In this document: one piece after another, positions 32,122-40,151 of the stretch
How positions within the stretch are numbered: the first letter of the stretch is position 1
Layout: every line of letters begins with the position of its first letter
Assembly (NCBI RefSeq): GCF_965656765.1
Contig: NZ_CBFHLV010000002.1
Coordinates: 1-64,000, forward strand
Origin: Marivita sp965656765
GTDB lineage: Bacteria > Pseudomonadota > Alphaproteobacteria > Rhodobacterales > Rhodobacteraceae
Length of the DNA: 64,000 nt
Direction: 5' to 3'
The notes under the pieces: generated by a model
The model's input: only the letters and a program-made list of their open reading frames with translations
Database searches by the model: none
Told to the model about the DNA's origin: nothing
Program-made: the position numbers and the translations under genes

Positions 32122-32946
32122 ATGACACAGAACACGCCTCCTGGTGATCGCATCGCCAAAGTCATCGCCCGCGCGGGTCTTGCCAGCCGCCGCGAGGCCG
32201 AACAGATGATTCAGCAGGGCCGCGTTTCGGTGAATGGTAAGGTGATCAACAGCCCGGCTTTGAATGTCACACCAGAAGACAAGGTGGTTGTGAACGGCAA
32301 GGTTGTTGGCACACCGGATGAGGCACGCATCTGGCTTTATCACAAACCGGTCGGCCTGGTGACCACCACCAAGGACGAGCAGGGCCGCCCTACGATCTTC
32401 GACAAACTGCCGGAAGACCTGCCACGCGTAATGAGCGTTGGACGGCTCGACCTCAATTCCGAAGGTCTGCTGCTGCTCACCAATGACGGCGGAGTGAAAC
32501 GCAAGCTCGAATTGCCGTCGACAGGCTGGCTTCGCAAATACCGCGTGCGCGTCAAAGGCCAGCCCAAGGACGAAAACCTCGAACCATTGCGCAAGGGTTT
32601 GGTCATTGACGGTGAGAGGTTTCAGCCAATGATGGTCACGCTGGATCGTCAGCAAGGCGCGAATGCGTGGCTGACAGTTGGTTTGCGCGAAGGCAAGAAT
32701 CGAGAGATTCGTCGCGCGATGACAGACCTTGGATTGACAGTGAATCGGTTGATCCGGGTGTCCTATGGACCCTTCCAATTGGGGCAGTTGAAATCAGGTG
32801 CGGTTGAAGAACTGCGCCGTAAGGTTATTCGTGATCAGTTGGGTCTTGAGTCTGCCCCCGAGGTAAAATCTGCCAAGCCTCAGAAACCAAAGGGAAATAC
32901 AGTTCGGCGCAAGCCGCGTCCAAATCGGGCTGGAAAGACTCCCTGA
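32122..32946 (+). CDS. rluB: Ribosomal large-subunit pseudouridine synthase B
   Basis: The 274-residue protein has an N-terminal S4 RNA-binding domain (GDRIAKVIARAGLASRREAEQ) and the RsuA/RluB catalytic domain with GRLDLNSEGLLLLTNDGG (catalytic Asp) and EGKNREIRRAMTDLGLTVNRLIR. The C-terminal tail is strongly basic (KPQKPKGNTVRRKPRPNR). The start at ATG 32122 (MTQNTPPGDR) agrees with the domain border; an in-frame ATG at 32059 would add 21 residues that do not look conserved. Confidence 0.9.
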   Translation: MTQNTPPGDRIAKVIARAGLASRREAEQMIQQGRVSVNGKVINSPALNVTPEDKVVVNGKVVGTPDEARIWLYHKPVGLVTTTKDEQGRPTIFDKLPEDLPRVMSVGRLDLNSEGLLLLTNDGGVKRKLELPSTGWLRKYRVRVKGQPKDENLEPLRKGLVIDGERFQPMMVTLDRQQGANAWLTVGLREGKNREIRRAMTDLGLTVNRLIRVSYGPFQLGQLKSGAVEELRRKVIRDQLGLESAPEVKSAKPQKPKGNTVRRKPRPNRAGKTP

Positions 32947-32999
32947 TCTTTCCCTTTTAACGCCCATTTTCCGCCCGTTTTTGCGTCGACCTTTGCAGG

Positions 33000-33197
33000 A
33001 TGTTGATCACATTCATCACGTCTGCCGTGCTTGTGACCTCCGTGCTGCTTGTTTTGTCGAATCTCGGGACTGTTGCCGACGACACATCCAAGGCTTTGCG
33101 CGGTGCGGTACAGCGTATTCGCACAACCGGGGCGATGGCCTCTTGGGTGGCTTTCGGCGTTTTATGGCTGACCATCTTCACACTGGGGTTGCTGTAA
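33000..33197 (+). CDS. Small two-helix membrane protein preceding XpaC-like gene 1
   Basis: The 65-residue product has two hydrophobic stretches, LITFITSAVLVTSVLLVLSN and ASWVAFGVLWLTIFTLGLL, with a basic loop (SKALRGAVQRIRTTG) between them. Its stop overlaps the start of the next gene (TAATG), so translation is coupled. I do not recognise a named family. It is the first gene of the XpaC-TelA-SPFH cluster. The shorter 29-residue membrane protein before XpaC-like gene 2 occupies the same relative position. Confidence 0.7.
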   Translation: MLITFITSAVLVTSVLLVLSNLGTVADDTSKALRGAVQRIRTTGAMASWVAFGVLWLTIFTLGLL

Positions 33198-34051
33198 TGA
33201 GGTCCCGGTTGAAAAGCATGGTCGACTACCGCGATAGCGCCGCACTTGGCAAGGTCGCTCCGGTCGATGATGTCCCGGTCGGCTTCATGGTTCTTGCAAC
33301 GTGTCCTTTAATTCTGTGGTTGCTGGACGGAACCGTTGCAGGTTTTGCTTCAGCGCTTTTGATCATCATGCTGTTTGGCATTGGCCTTCTGTGCCTGTCG
33401 GTCGGTCAAAGAACGCACATCGCCTATGATATGGCCGAAGTTGCGGAACGTCCCAAGATCCCTTTCAAACTGATTGGCAGTGCGATTGTTGCCTTGGTGG
33501 TGGGTCTGTTGGCGACAACAAAGATCGCGCTTCCAGCGATCCCGCTTTTGATCGGCTTGTCGACATTTATCCTTTGCTTGATTTCCTTTGGGCTTGATCC
33601 AATGCGCGACAAGGGCATGGACAACCCTACAATGCGCGTCCGAATGGTGAATCAGAACCTGCATCAAGAGTTTGATGACCGCTGTGAAGAACTGCTGCTG
33701 GCGCTTGGTCGTTTGGAAGATGATGATTTGTTCGAACGCACCCGCGCGTCGGTGAACACCGTATTGGGCCTGTTGGGCACCATTGATGACGCCTCCCCAA
33801 AACTGCAACGGATTGCACCTTCGGTCTCAAAACTGATCGACAAGATGCAATCCGAAGTGACAGCTCTGATTGAAACACCAAATGGCCGCGTGACTCCTTT
33901 TCAACGCCGCAAGTTTTTGGTCAAGATACAGACCCTCGTGGACACGTTCGAAACTCGCGCCCGGAATAGTGGTATTGGTGAAGGCCGTGACAATTTCGAA
34001 CTCCAGACCGACCTGCTGTTCAATCGCATGAACCGCTATCACGCCGCCTGA
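33197..34051 (+). CDS. XpaC-like membrane protein 1
   Basis: The 284-residue protein has N-terminal hydrophobic helices (VGFMVLATCPLILWLLDG, ALLIIMLFGIGLLCLS, and a pair around IPFKLIGSAIVALVVGLLATT and LIGLSTFILCLISF). A long helical cytoplasmic domain follows. The junction motif FGLDPMRDKGM (near residue 131) is shared with the second copy downstream. The family is linked to '5-bromo-4-chloroindolyl phosphate hydrolysis' (B. subtilis XpaC), but no phosphatase motif is visible, and a role with TelA in envelope stress is more plausible. Start ATG 33197 overlaps the upstream stop. Confidence 0.72.
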   Translation: MRSRLKSMVDYRDSAALGKVAPVDDVPVGFMVLATCPLILWLLDGTVAGFASALLIIMLFGIGLLCLSVGQRTHIAYDMAEVAERPKIPFKLIGSAIVALVVGLLATTKIALPAIPLLIGLSTFILCLISFGLDPMRDKGMDNPTMRVRMVNQNLHQEFDDRCEELLLALGRLEDDDLFERTRASVNTVLGLLGTIDDASPKLQRIAPSVSKLIDKMQSEVTALIETPNGRVTPFQRRKFLVKIQTLVDTFETRARNSGIGEGRDNFELQTDLLFNRMNRYHAA

Positions 34052-34133
34052 GCGGATCTGCGCCGACTTCCCCCTAGTAAGCCCTAGGCACATCCCCTAA
34101 GTTTCCTTCAACACTTTGGAACAAGGGGGACTC

Positions 34134-34223
34134 ATGTCCAGTGCAGGCCTGAGAAAAGTAAGCTATGCATTGCTTCTGGTCGTGCTGTTTGGCGTGTCCA
34201 CCGGCTGGCTTGGTGGGCTTTAA
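34134..34223 (+). CDS. 29-residue single-helix membrane peptide preceding XpaC-like gene 2
   Basis: A short frame starts at ATG 34134 with AAGGGGG five bases upstream, and ends 2 bp before the next gene's ATG. The product is MSSAGLRKVS followed by a helix (YALLLVVLFGVSTGWLGGL). The good ribosome site and tight coupling support expression. It resembles the C-terminal helix of the 65-residue protein before XpaC-like gene 1, so it may be a shortened copy of the same partner. Confidence 0.6.
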   Translation: MSSAGLRKVSYALLLVVLFGVSTGWLGGL

Positions 34224-34225
34224 AG

Positions 34226-35128
34226 ATGTCCCAACGGTTCGGCGGAAAATACAGCCCTGATGGGGCAAGCTCTCAAAATGCAGACAAAAGTACGTCTAAA
34301 GGGTTCAAGGGCGCAAAGGTGGATCCCGCCGGTGCGAGGTCAAATGTTCTGTTTGTTCCACCGGTTGTTTTGGCGTTCACTTCAATCAACGAAGGCGCCA
34401 TCGGCCTGGGCATAGGCCTTATCGGGGCCGCGACGCTGCTTTTGGGCGCTTGGCTGTTGCGCAGTGGCCTGACCGCTGAGGCGGCGTACAACGCACGCAA
34501 AGTCGCGCGCCGTCCGGCATTTCCCAGAAAAACCGTTGCTGCGGTCATCGCTGGGGCTGGCGTTGCCATCGCGGCCTTTGCCAATGAGCCTGGTTTGATT
34601 GCACCAGTGATTTACGGACTGGCAGCCACAGCGCTACACATCGGCGCTTTCGGTCTCGATCCAATGCGCAACAAGGGAATGGAAGGTGTCGATACGTTCC
34701 AGCAAGATCGTGTCGCCCGCGCCGTGGACGAGGCCGAAGCGCATTTGGCCACAATGCGCGATGCCATCCAAAGGTCGGGGGATCGTGGCATGATTGCGCG
34801 GGTCGAACAGTTTGAAGCAACTGCAAAAGACCTGTTTCGCACTGTTGAGGAAGATCCCAGAGACCTTACATCGGCCCGCAAGTACCTAAGCGTTTATCTG
34901 ATGGGTGCCCGTGACGCGACGATCAAGTTCGCGGATGTCTTCGCGAGAACCCATGATCCAAAGGCTCGCGAGGATTATGCTGCTTTGCTGGATGACCTCG
35001 AAAAGAACTTTTCCGCACGCACCCGCAAAATGCTGCTGGATGACCGATCTGACCTGACCGTCGAAATCGATGTGTTGCGCGATCGGTTGCAGCGCGAGGG
35101 TGTCCGAATTGATCGCGAAATGAAATAG
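34226..35128 (+). CDS. xpaC: XpaC-family protein 2
   Basis: The 300-residue protein is a clearer XpaC family member: a polar N-terminus (about 40 residues), helices (VLFVPPVVLAFTSINEGAIGL; GAATLLLGAWLL; AAVIAGAGVAIAAFA), then FGLDPMRNKGM near residue 142, then a coiled, charged C-terminal domain with SARKYLSVYLMGARDATIKF. The latter is the typical XpaC segment (Y-L-x-x-Y-L-x-x-A). Such genes are commonly paired with telA, as here (29-bp gap). Function is unproven; an envelope-stress or toxic-anion role is inferred. Confidence 0.82.
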   Translation: MSQRFGGKYSPDGASSQNADKSTSKGFKGAKVDPAGARSNVLFVPPVVLAFTSINEGAIGLGIGLIGAATLLLGAWLLRSGLTAEAAYNARKVARRPAFPRKTVAAVIAGAGVAIAAFANEPGLIAPVIYGLAATALHIGAFGLDPMRNKGMEGVDTFQQDRVARAVDEAEAHLATMRDAIQRSGDRGMIARVEQFEATAKDLFRTVEEDPRDLTSARKYLSVYLMGARDATIKFADVFARTHDPKAREDYAALLDDLEKNFSARTRKMLLDDRSDLTVEIDVLRDRLQREGVRIDREMK

Positions 35129-35157
35129 AGTAGAAATGAGTTGTAGAGGAAACCTCG

Positions 35158-36357
35158 ATGTCTGAAACAATCCGCTCCAAAGCGCAGGACGCGCTCGCCC
35201 TAGTGGAAGAAGTGAATGCAGTTGTGCTGCCTGAACCCAAGGATGCGAACGCCATCGTGCCTTTGGCGCAGGCCGACCCTGCCGCAAGCGAAGAAATCCG
35301 GTCGCGTATGGCCGAAATCGACATGGCCGACACCCAGTCCATCGTGTCGTTCGGCTCGGCTGCGCAGGCGGAATTGCAGGAAATATCGCAATCCATGCTG
35401 GCGGACGTCCGCAATAAAGACGTGGGCCCGGCAGGCGACAGTCTTCGTGGAATCGTCAGCACCATCCGGGGATTCTCGGTATCCGAGCTCGATGTACGCC
35501 GCGAACGGTCGTGGTGGGAAAAACTGCTGGGCCGCGCCGCGCCCTTCGCCAAATTCACGGCGAAATTCGAAAAGGTGCAGGGCCAGATCGACAGGATCAC
35601 CGACGATCTTCTCAAGCATGAACACACGCTGCTCAAGGACATCAAGTCGCTTGATCTGCTCTATGATAAAACCCTGCAATTCTATGATGAATTGGCGCTT
35701 TATATCGCTGCGGGTGGGGAAAAACTCGAAGAGTTGGACAACAACGACATTCCTTCCAAAGAGGCCGAAGTACAGGCTGCGGCGGAAAATGATCAGGTGA
35801 TGAAAGCGCAGGAATTGCGCGATCTGCGGGCTGCGCGTGACGATCTGGAGCGCCGGGTGCACGACCTCAAATTGACCCGTCAGGTGACGATGCAATCGCT
35901 GCCGTCAATTCGGCTGGTTCAGGAAAACGACAAGTCGCTCGTCACAAAAATCAACTCGACTCTCGTCAACACCGTGCCACTCTGGGAAACCCAATTGGCG
36001 CAGGCGGTCACCATCCAGCGCTCTGCCGAAGCGGCGGCTGCGGTGCGGGATGCCAATGATCTGACCAACGAATTGCTTACCTCGAACGCCAAGAACCTGC
36101 GCGACAGCAACAAGCTGATCCGCGAAGAAATGGAACGCGGCGTGTTCGATATAGAAGCTGTCAAACAGGCCAATGCAGATCTCATCGGCACCATTCAGGA
36201 AAGCCTGCAAATCGCCGACGAAGGCAAGGCCAAGCGCGCTGCAGCCGAGGCGGAACTCAAAAAGATGGAAGCCGAACTGCGCGATACACTGGCGTCGGCC
36301 AAAGCCCGCAAAGACGGGATTGGCGACACCACTGCGACCTCGATGCCAGATCAATAA
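35158..36357 (+). CDS. telA: TelA-family toxic anion resistance protein
   Basis: The 399-residue protein is mostly alpha-helical with long coiled coils. Family blocks are MADTQSIVSFGSAAQAELQE near the N-terminus, LLGRAAPFAKFTAKFEKVQGQID in the middle, and MQSLPSIRLVQENDKSLVTKINSTLVNTVPLWETQLAQAV further on. TelA proteins were named after tellurite resistance, but their wider role seems tied to membrane stress, together with XpaC. No signal peptide; likely cytoplasmic or membrane-associated. AGAGGAAACC before the ATG is the ribosome site, and the DUF2927 gene follows after 7 bp. Confidence 0.93.
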   Translation: MSETIRSKAQDALALVEEVNAVVLPEPKDANAIVPLAQADPAASEEIRSRMAEIDMADTQSIVSFGSAAQAELQEISQSMLADVRNKDVGPAGDSLRGIVSTIRGFSVSELDVRRERSWWEKLLGRAAPFAKFTAKFEKVQGQIDRITDDLLKHEHTLLKDIKSLDLLYDKTLQFYDELALYIAAGGEKLEELDNNDIPSKEAEVQAAAENDQVMKAQELRDLRAARDDLERRVHDLKLTRQVTMQSLPSIRLVQENDKSLVTKINSTLVNTVPLWETQLAQAVTIQRSAEAAAAVRDANDLTNELLTSNAKNLRDSNKLIREEMERGVFDIEAVKQANADLIGTIQESLQIADEGKAKRAAAEAELKKMEAELRDTLASAKARKDGIGDTTATSMPDQ

Positions 36358-36364
36358 TCACGGG

Positions 36365-37333
36365 ATGCGGCGCTGGTCTCATATCCTGTGGTCCTGCGCC
36401 GCACTTGCGGCTCTTTCGGCATGCGATCCGTTCTTGGCAAGCAACATACCTGCAGATACCAAACCACAAGCACGACCAGATCGACCAGCCGCTGTTTCTA
36501 CGCCTGTCGCACAACAGCCATCTGAACAAGCAATGGCTTTGCGTAGTTACTATGCGCGCGTTCAGGAAGATCTGTTGGCCCAAGGTCTATTGCGGGTTGA
36601 TGGTGGCGGTGTCGATACGCCTTTCACTGATCGGATGCTGGCGCGCAATTTTGAACGCATTGCTTTGGCGGAAGAATACACGCGTGGCGCTGGGCTTCAG
36701 CCATCCAGCGGCGCGCTGGGTGAAATCAAGAAATGGCTCGTGCCGGTGCGCGTCGACGTTACGTTTGGTGACAGCCTGTCTGCCGAAGATCAGGCGCAGG
36801 ATCGCCAGACCCTTGGCGCATATACACGCCGGTTGTCGCGCGTGTCCGGCCATCCCATTTCGCTCGTGTCCTCGCAGGCCAACTTCCATGTGCTGGTTAT
36901 GGGCGAAGACGACAAAGCCCAACTTCGCGCCACGCTGGACCGGATCGTACCAGGGATGGAGGCGTCCAGTCGGGCGATTTTCCTCAACCTGCCTAGGTCC
37001 ATTCACTGCCTTGTCGTCGCTTTTGCCGATACCAATTCAGGCAGCGCCTACCGGCAGGCCGTCGCATTGGTGCGCACTGAACACCCCGATTTAACTCGTC
37101 GTGCATGTTATCACGAAGAACTGGCCCAAGGGTTGGGTCTTGCCAATGATGACCAAAACGCCCGTCCGTCCATCTTCAATGACGACGAAGAATTCGCGCT
37201 GCTGACCACGCATGACGAACTGCTACTGAAAATTCTATATGACCCCAGCCTCACCCCCGGCATGACTGCCGATCAGGCCCGACCCATTGTGCGGACGCTA
37301 GCCCTTGAAGTGACGGGCGGCGGACCAAGCTGA
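36365..37333 (+). CDS. DUF2927 lipoprotein
   Basis: The 322-residue protein begins with a lipoprotein signal (basic MRRW, hydrophobic stretch, lipobox L17-S-A-C20). The mature part starts with a proline-rich linker and then a domain of the DUF2927 type with RAIFLNLPRSIHCLVVAF and the conserved CYHEELAQGLGLANDDQNARPSIFNDDEEFALLTTHDELLLKILYD reading shown here in part. The HEE-x(n)-GL pattern resembles a gluzincin-like remnant, but zinc binding is unproven. The start at 36365 is 7 bp after telA; a longer frame inside telA is rejected. Confidence 0.85.
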   Translation: MRRWSHILWSCAALAALSACDPFLASNIPADTKPQARPDRPAAVSTPVAQQPSEQAMALRSYYARVQEDLLAQGLLRVDGGGVDTPFTDRMLARNFERIALAEEYTRGAGLQPSSGALGEIKKWLVPVRVDVTFGDSLSAEDQAQDRQTLGAYTRRLSRVSGHPISLVSSQANFHVLVMGEDDKAQLRATLDRIVPGMEASSRAIFLNLPRSIHCLVVAFADTNSGSAYRQAVALVRTEHPDLTRRACYHEELAQGLGLANDDQNARPSIFNDDEEFALLTTHDELLLKILYDPSLTPGMTADQARPIVRTLALEVTGGGPS

Positions 37334-37350
37334 CTTAACGGAGACCCCCA

Positions 37351-38475
37351 ATGCCCATTTTCGATTTCCTGAGTGGCCAATTCATTGACGTCATCCATTG
37401 GACGGATGACACGCGCGATACGATGGTTTGGCGGTTTGAACGCGAAGGCCATGAGATCAAGTATGGGGCCAAGCTGACCGTCCGCGAAGGACAGGCTGCG
37501 GTTTTTGTTCACGAGGGCCAGTTGGCGGATGTGTTTACGCCGGGGCTTTACATGCTCGAAACCAACAACATGCCGATCATGACCAGTCTTCAACACTGGG
37601 ATCACGGTTTTAAGTCGCCTTTCAAATCCGAAGTCTATTACGTTAACACCACCCGGTTTCAGGATCTGAAATGGGGCACCAAAAACCCAATCATCTGTCG
37701 TGATCCCGAATTTGGTCCCGTCCGTCTACGGGCCTTCGGGACCTATTCCGTGCGTGTCACCGATCCTGCCAAGTTCCTTGTGGAAATCGTCGGCACTGAT
37801 GGCGAATTCACGATGGACGAGATCAGCTACCAAATCCGTAACATTATCGTGCAAGAGTTTTCTCGCACCGTTGCTCGCTCTGGTATTCCCGTGCTCGACA
37901 TGGCGGCGAACACGCGCGAGCTTGGTAAACTGCTTGGCAAAGAAATCGCACCGACACTTGCGGAATACGGCCTCGAACTACCCGAGCTGTATATTGAAAA
38001 CGTGTCTCTTCCGCCTGCGGTCGAAGCTGTTCTGGACAAGCGCTCGTCGATGGGCGTGATCGGAAACCTCAACGAATACATGCAGTTTCAGGCAGCCGAG
38101 GCGCTGGGCAAAGATGGTGGCGGGGCCGCTGCCATTCAGGCTGGGCTTGGCGCCGGCTTGGGGATGCAGATCGGCCATCAAGCTGCATCCCAAACAGGCC
38201 CGTGGGGCGCGTCCCCGCAACAACATGGCACGGCTTCGGCGCGCAAATCGCCCCCACCCCCGCCGCCAGTTGAACATGTCTGGCACGTGGCCGAAAACGG
38301 TAAGACCACTGGGCCTTTTTCCAAAGCGGCGCTAGGCCGAATGGCAACCGAAGGTGCATTGACGCGGGAAAGCTATGTCTGGACGGCAGGGCAAGACGGT
38401 TGGAAAAAGGCCGAAGAGGTGATGGAGCTGGCGCAACTGTTCACCGTCCTGCCACCGCCGCCCCCGGGCGCGTAA
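37351..38475 (+). CDS. SPFH-domain protein with C-terminal GYF_2-like domain
   Basis: The 374-residue protein has an SPFH (stomatin/flotillin-like, 'virion core protein') domain over about residues 1-240. Markers are GAKLTVREGQAAVFVHEG, FGPVRLRAFGTYSVRVTDP and YGLELPELYIENVSLPPAVE. An Ala/Gly linker follows, then residues about 307-360 form a GYF_2-like domain (HVWHVAENGKTTGPFSKAAL, then WTAGQDGWKKAEEV) that could bind proline-rich partners. The B. subtilis relative YdjI acts with YdjG (zinc ribbon) and a PspA homologue in envelope stress. It follows the DUF2927 gene by 17 bp. Confidence 0.87.
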   Translation: MPIFDFLSGQFIDVIHWTDDTRDTMVWRFEREGHEIKYGAKLTVREGQAAVFVHEGQLADVFTPGLYMLETNNMPIMTSLQHWDHGFKSPFKSEVYYVNTTRFQDLKWGTKNPIICRDPEFGPVRLRAFGTYSVRVTDPAKFLVEIVGTDGEFTMDEISYQIRNIIVQEFSRTVARSGIPVLDMAANTRELGKLLGKEIAPTLAEYGLELPELYIENVSLPPAVEAVLDKRSSMGVIGNLNEYMQFQAAEALGKDGGGAAAIQAGLGAGLGMQIGHQAASQTGPWGASPQQHGTASARKSPPPPPPVEHVWHVAENGKTTGPFSKAALGRMATEGALTRESYVWTAGQDGWKKAEEVMELAQLFTVLPPPPPGA

Positions 38476-38552
38476 TCACATGTGCATTGCGCCCTTGGTA
38501 GTCCTGTCCAGACGCTGTGTTGCCCGTTCAGTCACGTGGGCGCAAGGCAAGC

Positions 38553-38589
38553 AGAGCAGGATCACGTCACATGGTGGCCGTCCTGCTCT
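38553..38589. terminator. Hairpin between the SPFH and CZB genes
   Basis: Perfect 9-bp arms AGAGCAGGA (38553-38561) and TCCTGCTCT (38581-38589) flank a 19-nt loop in the convergent gap between the SPFH gene (plus) and the CZB gene (minus). There is no strong T tract on either strand. It may act as a bidirectional transcript end. Confidence 0.4.
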
Positions 38590-38610
38590 ATGATGTCTTG
38601 GGGTAACGTT

Positions 38611-38979
38611 TTATTGGTTCGCCGCAAATTTCCACTTAGAGACTGCACTTTTCAACGCATTGGAAGCGTCGGCAAGTTCTGTATCCAGCATTGTAATGGC
38701 GGCGTCTTTCTTGCCTTGATGGACAAGCTGCGCCGTCCGGCCAGCCGTTTGATGAAAGGCCGCATGCAACGCGATGGTGTCCTGGGCTTCGGGCATGGAT
38801 TTCGTGTCGGCAGGCAAGCTCTCGAGCCAGCGGCCAAACTCGCAGTTGCGGTGATCCCCGGCCGTCGCAGACATGTCGTTGCCACCCGGCGTTTGTGCCG
38901 CCATCCGAAGGCGGAGTTTCCACGCCCCGTGTGCCCCGATGGCATTATTGAGCTGGGTGTTCAGTTCTGTGCTGGTCAT
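38611..38979 (-). CDS. Stand-alone CZB (zinc-binding) domain protein
   Basis: The 122-residue protein is a single CZB domain, normally found at the end of chemoreceptors and diguanylate cyclases. The likely zinc ligands are visible: H17 (GAHGAWKLRL), C46 (NCEFGRWLES), H72 and H76 (LHAAFHQTAG). The Cys ligand is redox-sensitive in characterised CZB proteins and lets them sense hypochlorous acid or zinc. No output domain is attached, so it may act in trans. It lies opposite in direction between the SPFH gene and the zinc-ribbon gene. Confidence 0.82.
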   Translation of the reverse strand: MTSTELNTQLNNAIGAHGAWKLRLRMAAQTPGGNDMSATAGDHRNCEFGRWLESLPADTKSMPEAQDTIALHAAFHQTAGRTAQLVHQGKKDAAITMLDTELADASNALKSAVSKWKFAANQ

Positions 38980-39056
38980 TTCAAGTCCTTTTCATATGTC
39001 ATTGTCCCTATGAACGGCCTTCCCCAGTGCGGATTTAGACAAATCGGCGACAAAGC

Positions 39057-40148
39057 ATGATCGACACCCAGCATCACTTTCCCTGTGACCAATGTGGCGC
39101 AGATTTCCGGTTTGATCCGGATCAGGGACTGTTGTTGTGCGACCACTGCGGCAACACCAGTGAGATTTCGGGCTCAGGGCCTTGGGCTGGTGGCGGCATT
39201 CGCGAGATCGACTTTAAGACCGCGATTGCCGATCGATTGCCATCGCAAGAGATGGAAGAGACACGGGTCACGAAGTGTCCCAACTGCGCCGCCCAGGTCG
39301 AATTCGATCCGGGGGTTCATGCAGAGGAGTGTCCTTTTTGTGCGACTCCGGTGGTCGCTGACACAGGTAGCAACCGGCATATCAAGCCCAAGGGGCTTTT
39401 GCCGTTTGCATTGGATGAAAAATCGGCACGGCACGCGATGAACGATTGGCTTGGTGGCCTTTGGTTCGCGCCAAACGGACTGCAGGAATATGCCCGCAAA
39501 GGCCGCAAGATGACCGGAATTTACGTCCCGTATTGGACGTTTGATGCGGATACGCAGTCAGCGTATCGCGGCCAGCGTGGGACGGTTTACTATGAAACCC
39601 GCCGCATTGTGCGTAATGGAAAATCCGAGACCGTGCGTGTCGCCAAAGTGCGTTGGAGCCCCGCGTCAGGCAGGGTCGCACGCTATTTTGACGACGTTTT
39701 GGTCTTGGCGTCACGGTCGCTGCCCAAGAAATACACCGACGCGCTCGAGCCATGGGATTTATCCGCGCTGGAACCCTATCATCCTGAATTTCTTGCTGGT
39801 TTCCGCGCCGAGGCGTATGGCGTTGAGCTTCAGGATGGATATTCCGAAGCTAGGAATTTTATGGACCGCGTCATTCTGCGAGATGTGAAGTTCGACATCG
39901 GCGGGGATCGACAACAGGTTCACAACATTGACACGCGTGTATCGGACGTAACGTTCAAGCACATCCTGTTGCCTGTCTGGCTTGCCGCTTACAAATACCG
40001 CGGCAAAAGCTATCGCTTTGTCGTCAATGGGCGCACAGGGGCAGTGCAGGGTGAACGCCCTTGGTCAGGTTGGAAAATCGCTTTCGCGGTGATGGCCGGG
40101 CTGATCGTTGCAGCAGGTGTAGGATACGTTGTCGCGATGAACCAGTGA
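39057..40148 (+). CDS. Double zinc-ribbon protein with C-terminal membrane anchor
   Basis: The 363-residue protein has two rubredoxin-like zinc ribbons at its N-terminus: C10/C13/C28/C31 (CDQCGADF, then CDHCG) and C74/C77/C92/C95 (CPNC, then CPFC). A beta-rich middle part (YVPYWTFDADTQSAYRGQRG; LPVWLAAYKYRGKSYRFVVNGRTG) and one C-terminal helix (WKIAFAVMAGLIVAAGVGYVV) follow. Such proteins are often called 'TFIIB-type zinc finger' or, wrongly, 'primosomal protein N''. It resembles the YdjG partner of the SPFH protein in B. subtilis. It is convergent with fnrL, 3 bp apart. Confidence 0.83.
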   Translation: MIDTQHHFPCDQCGADFRFDPDQGLLLCDHCGNTSEISGSGPWAGGGIREIDFKTAIADRLPSQEMEETRVTKCPNCAAQVEFDPGVHAEECPFCATPVVADTGSNRHIKPKGLLPFALDEKSARHAMNDWLGGLWFAPNGLQEYARKGRKMTGIYVPYWTFDADTQSAYRGQRGTVYYETRRIVRNGKSETVRVAKVRWSPASGRVARYFDDVLVLASRSLPKKYTDALEPWDLSALEPYHPEFLAGFRAEAYGVELQDGYSEARNFMDRVILRDVKFDIGGDRQQVHNIDTRVSDVTFKHILLPVWLAAYKYRGKSYRFVVNGRTGAVQGERPWSGWKIAFAVMAGLIVAAGVGYVVAMNQ

Positions 40149-40151
40149 TCG

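Noticed and set aside
32041..32778. N-terminal extension of tadA to a 393-codon frame
   Set aside because: The extension is the reverse complement of rluB; TadA proteins are about 150 residues.
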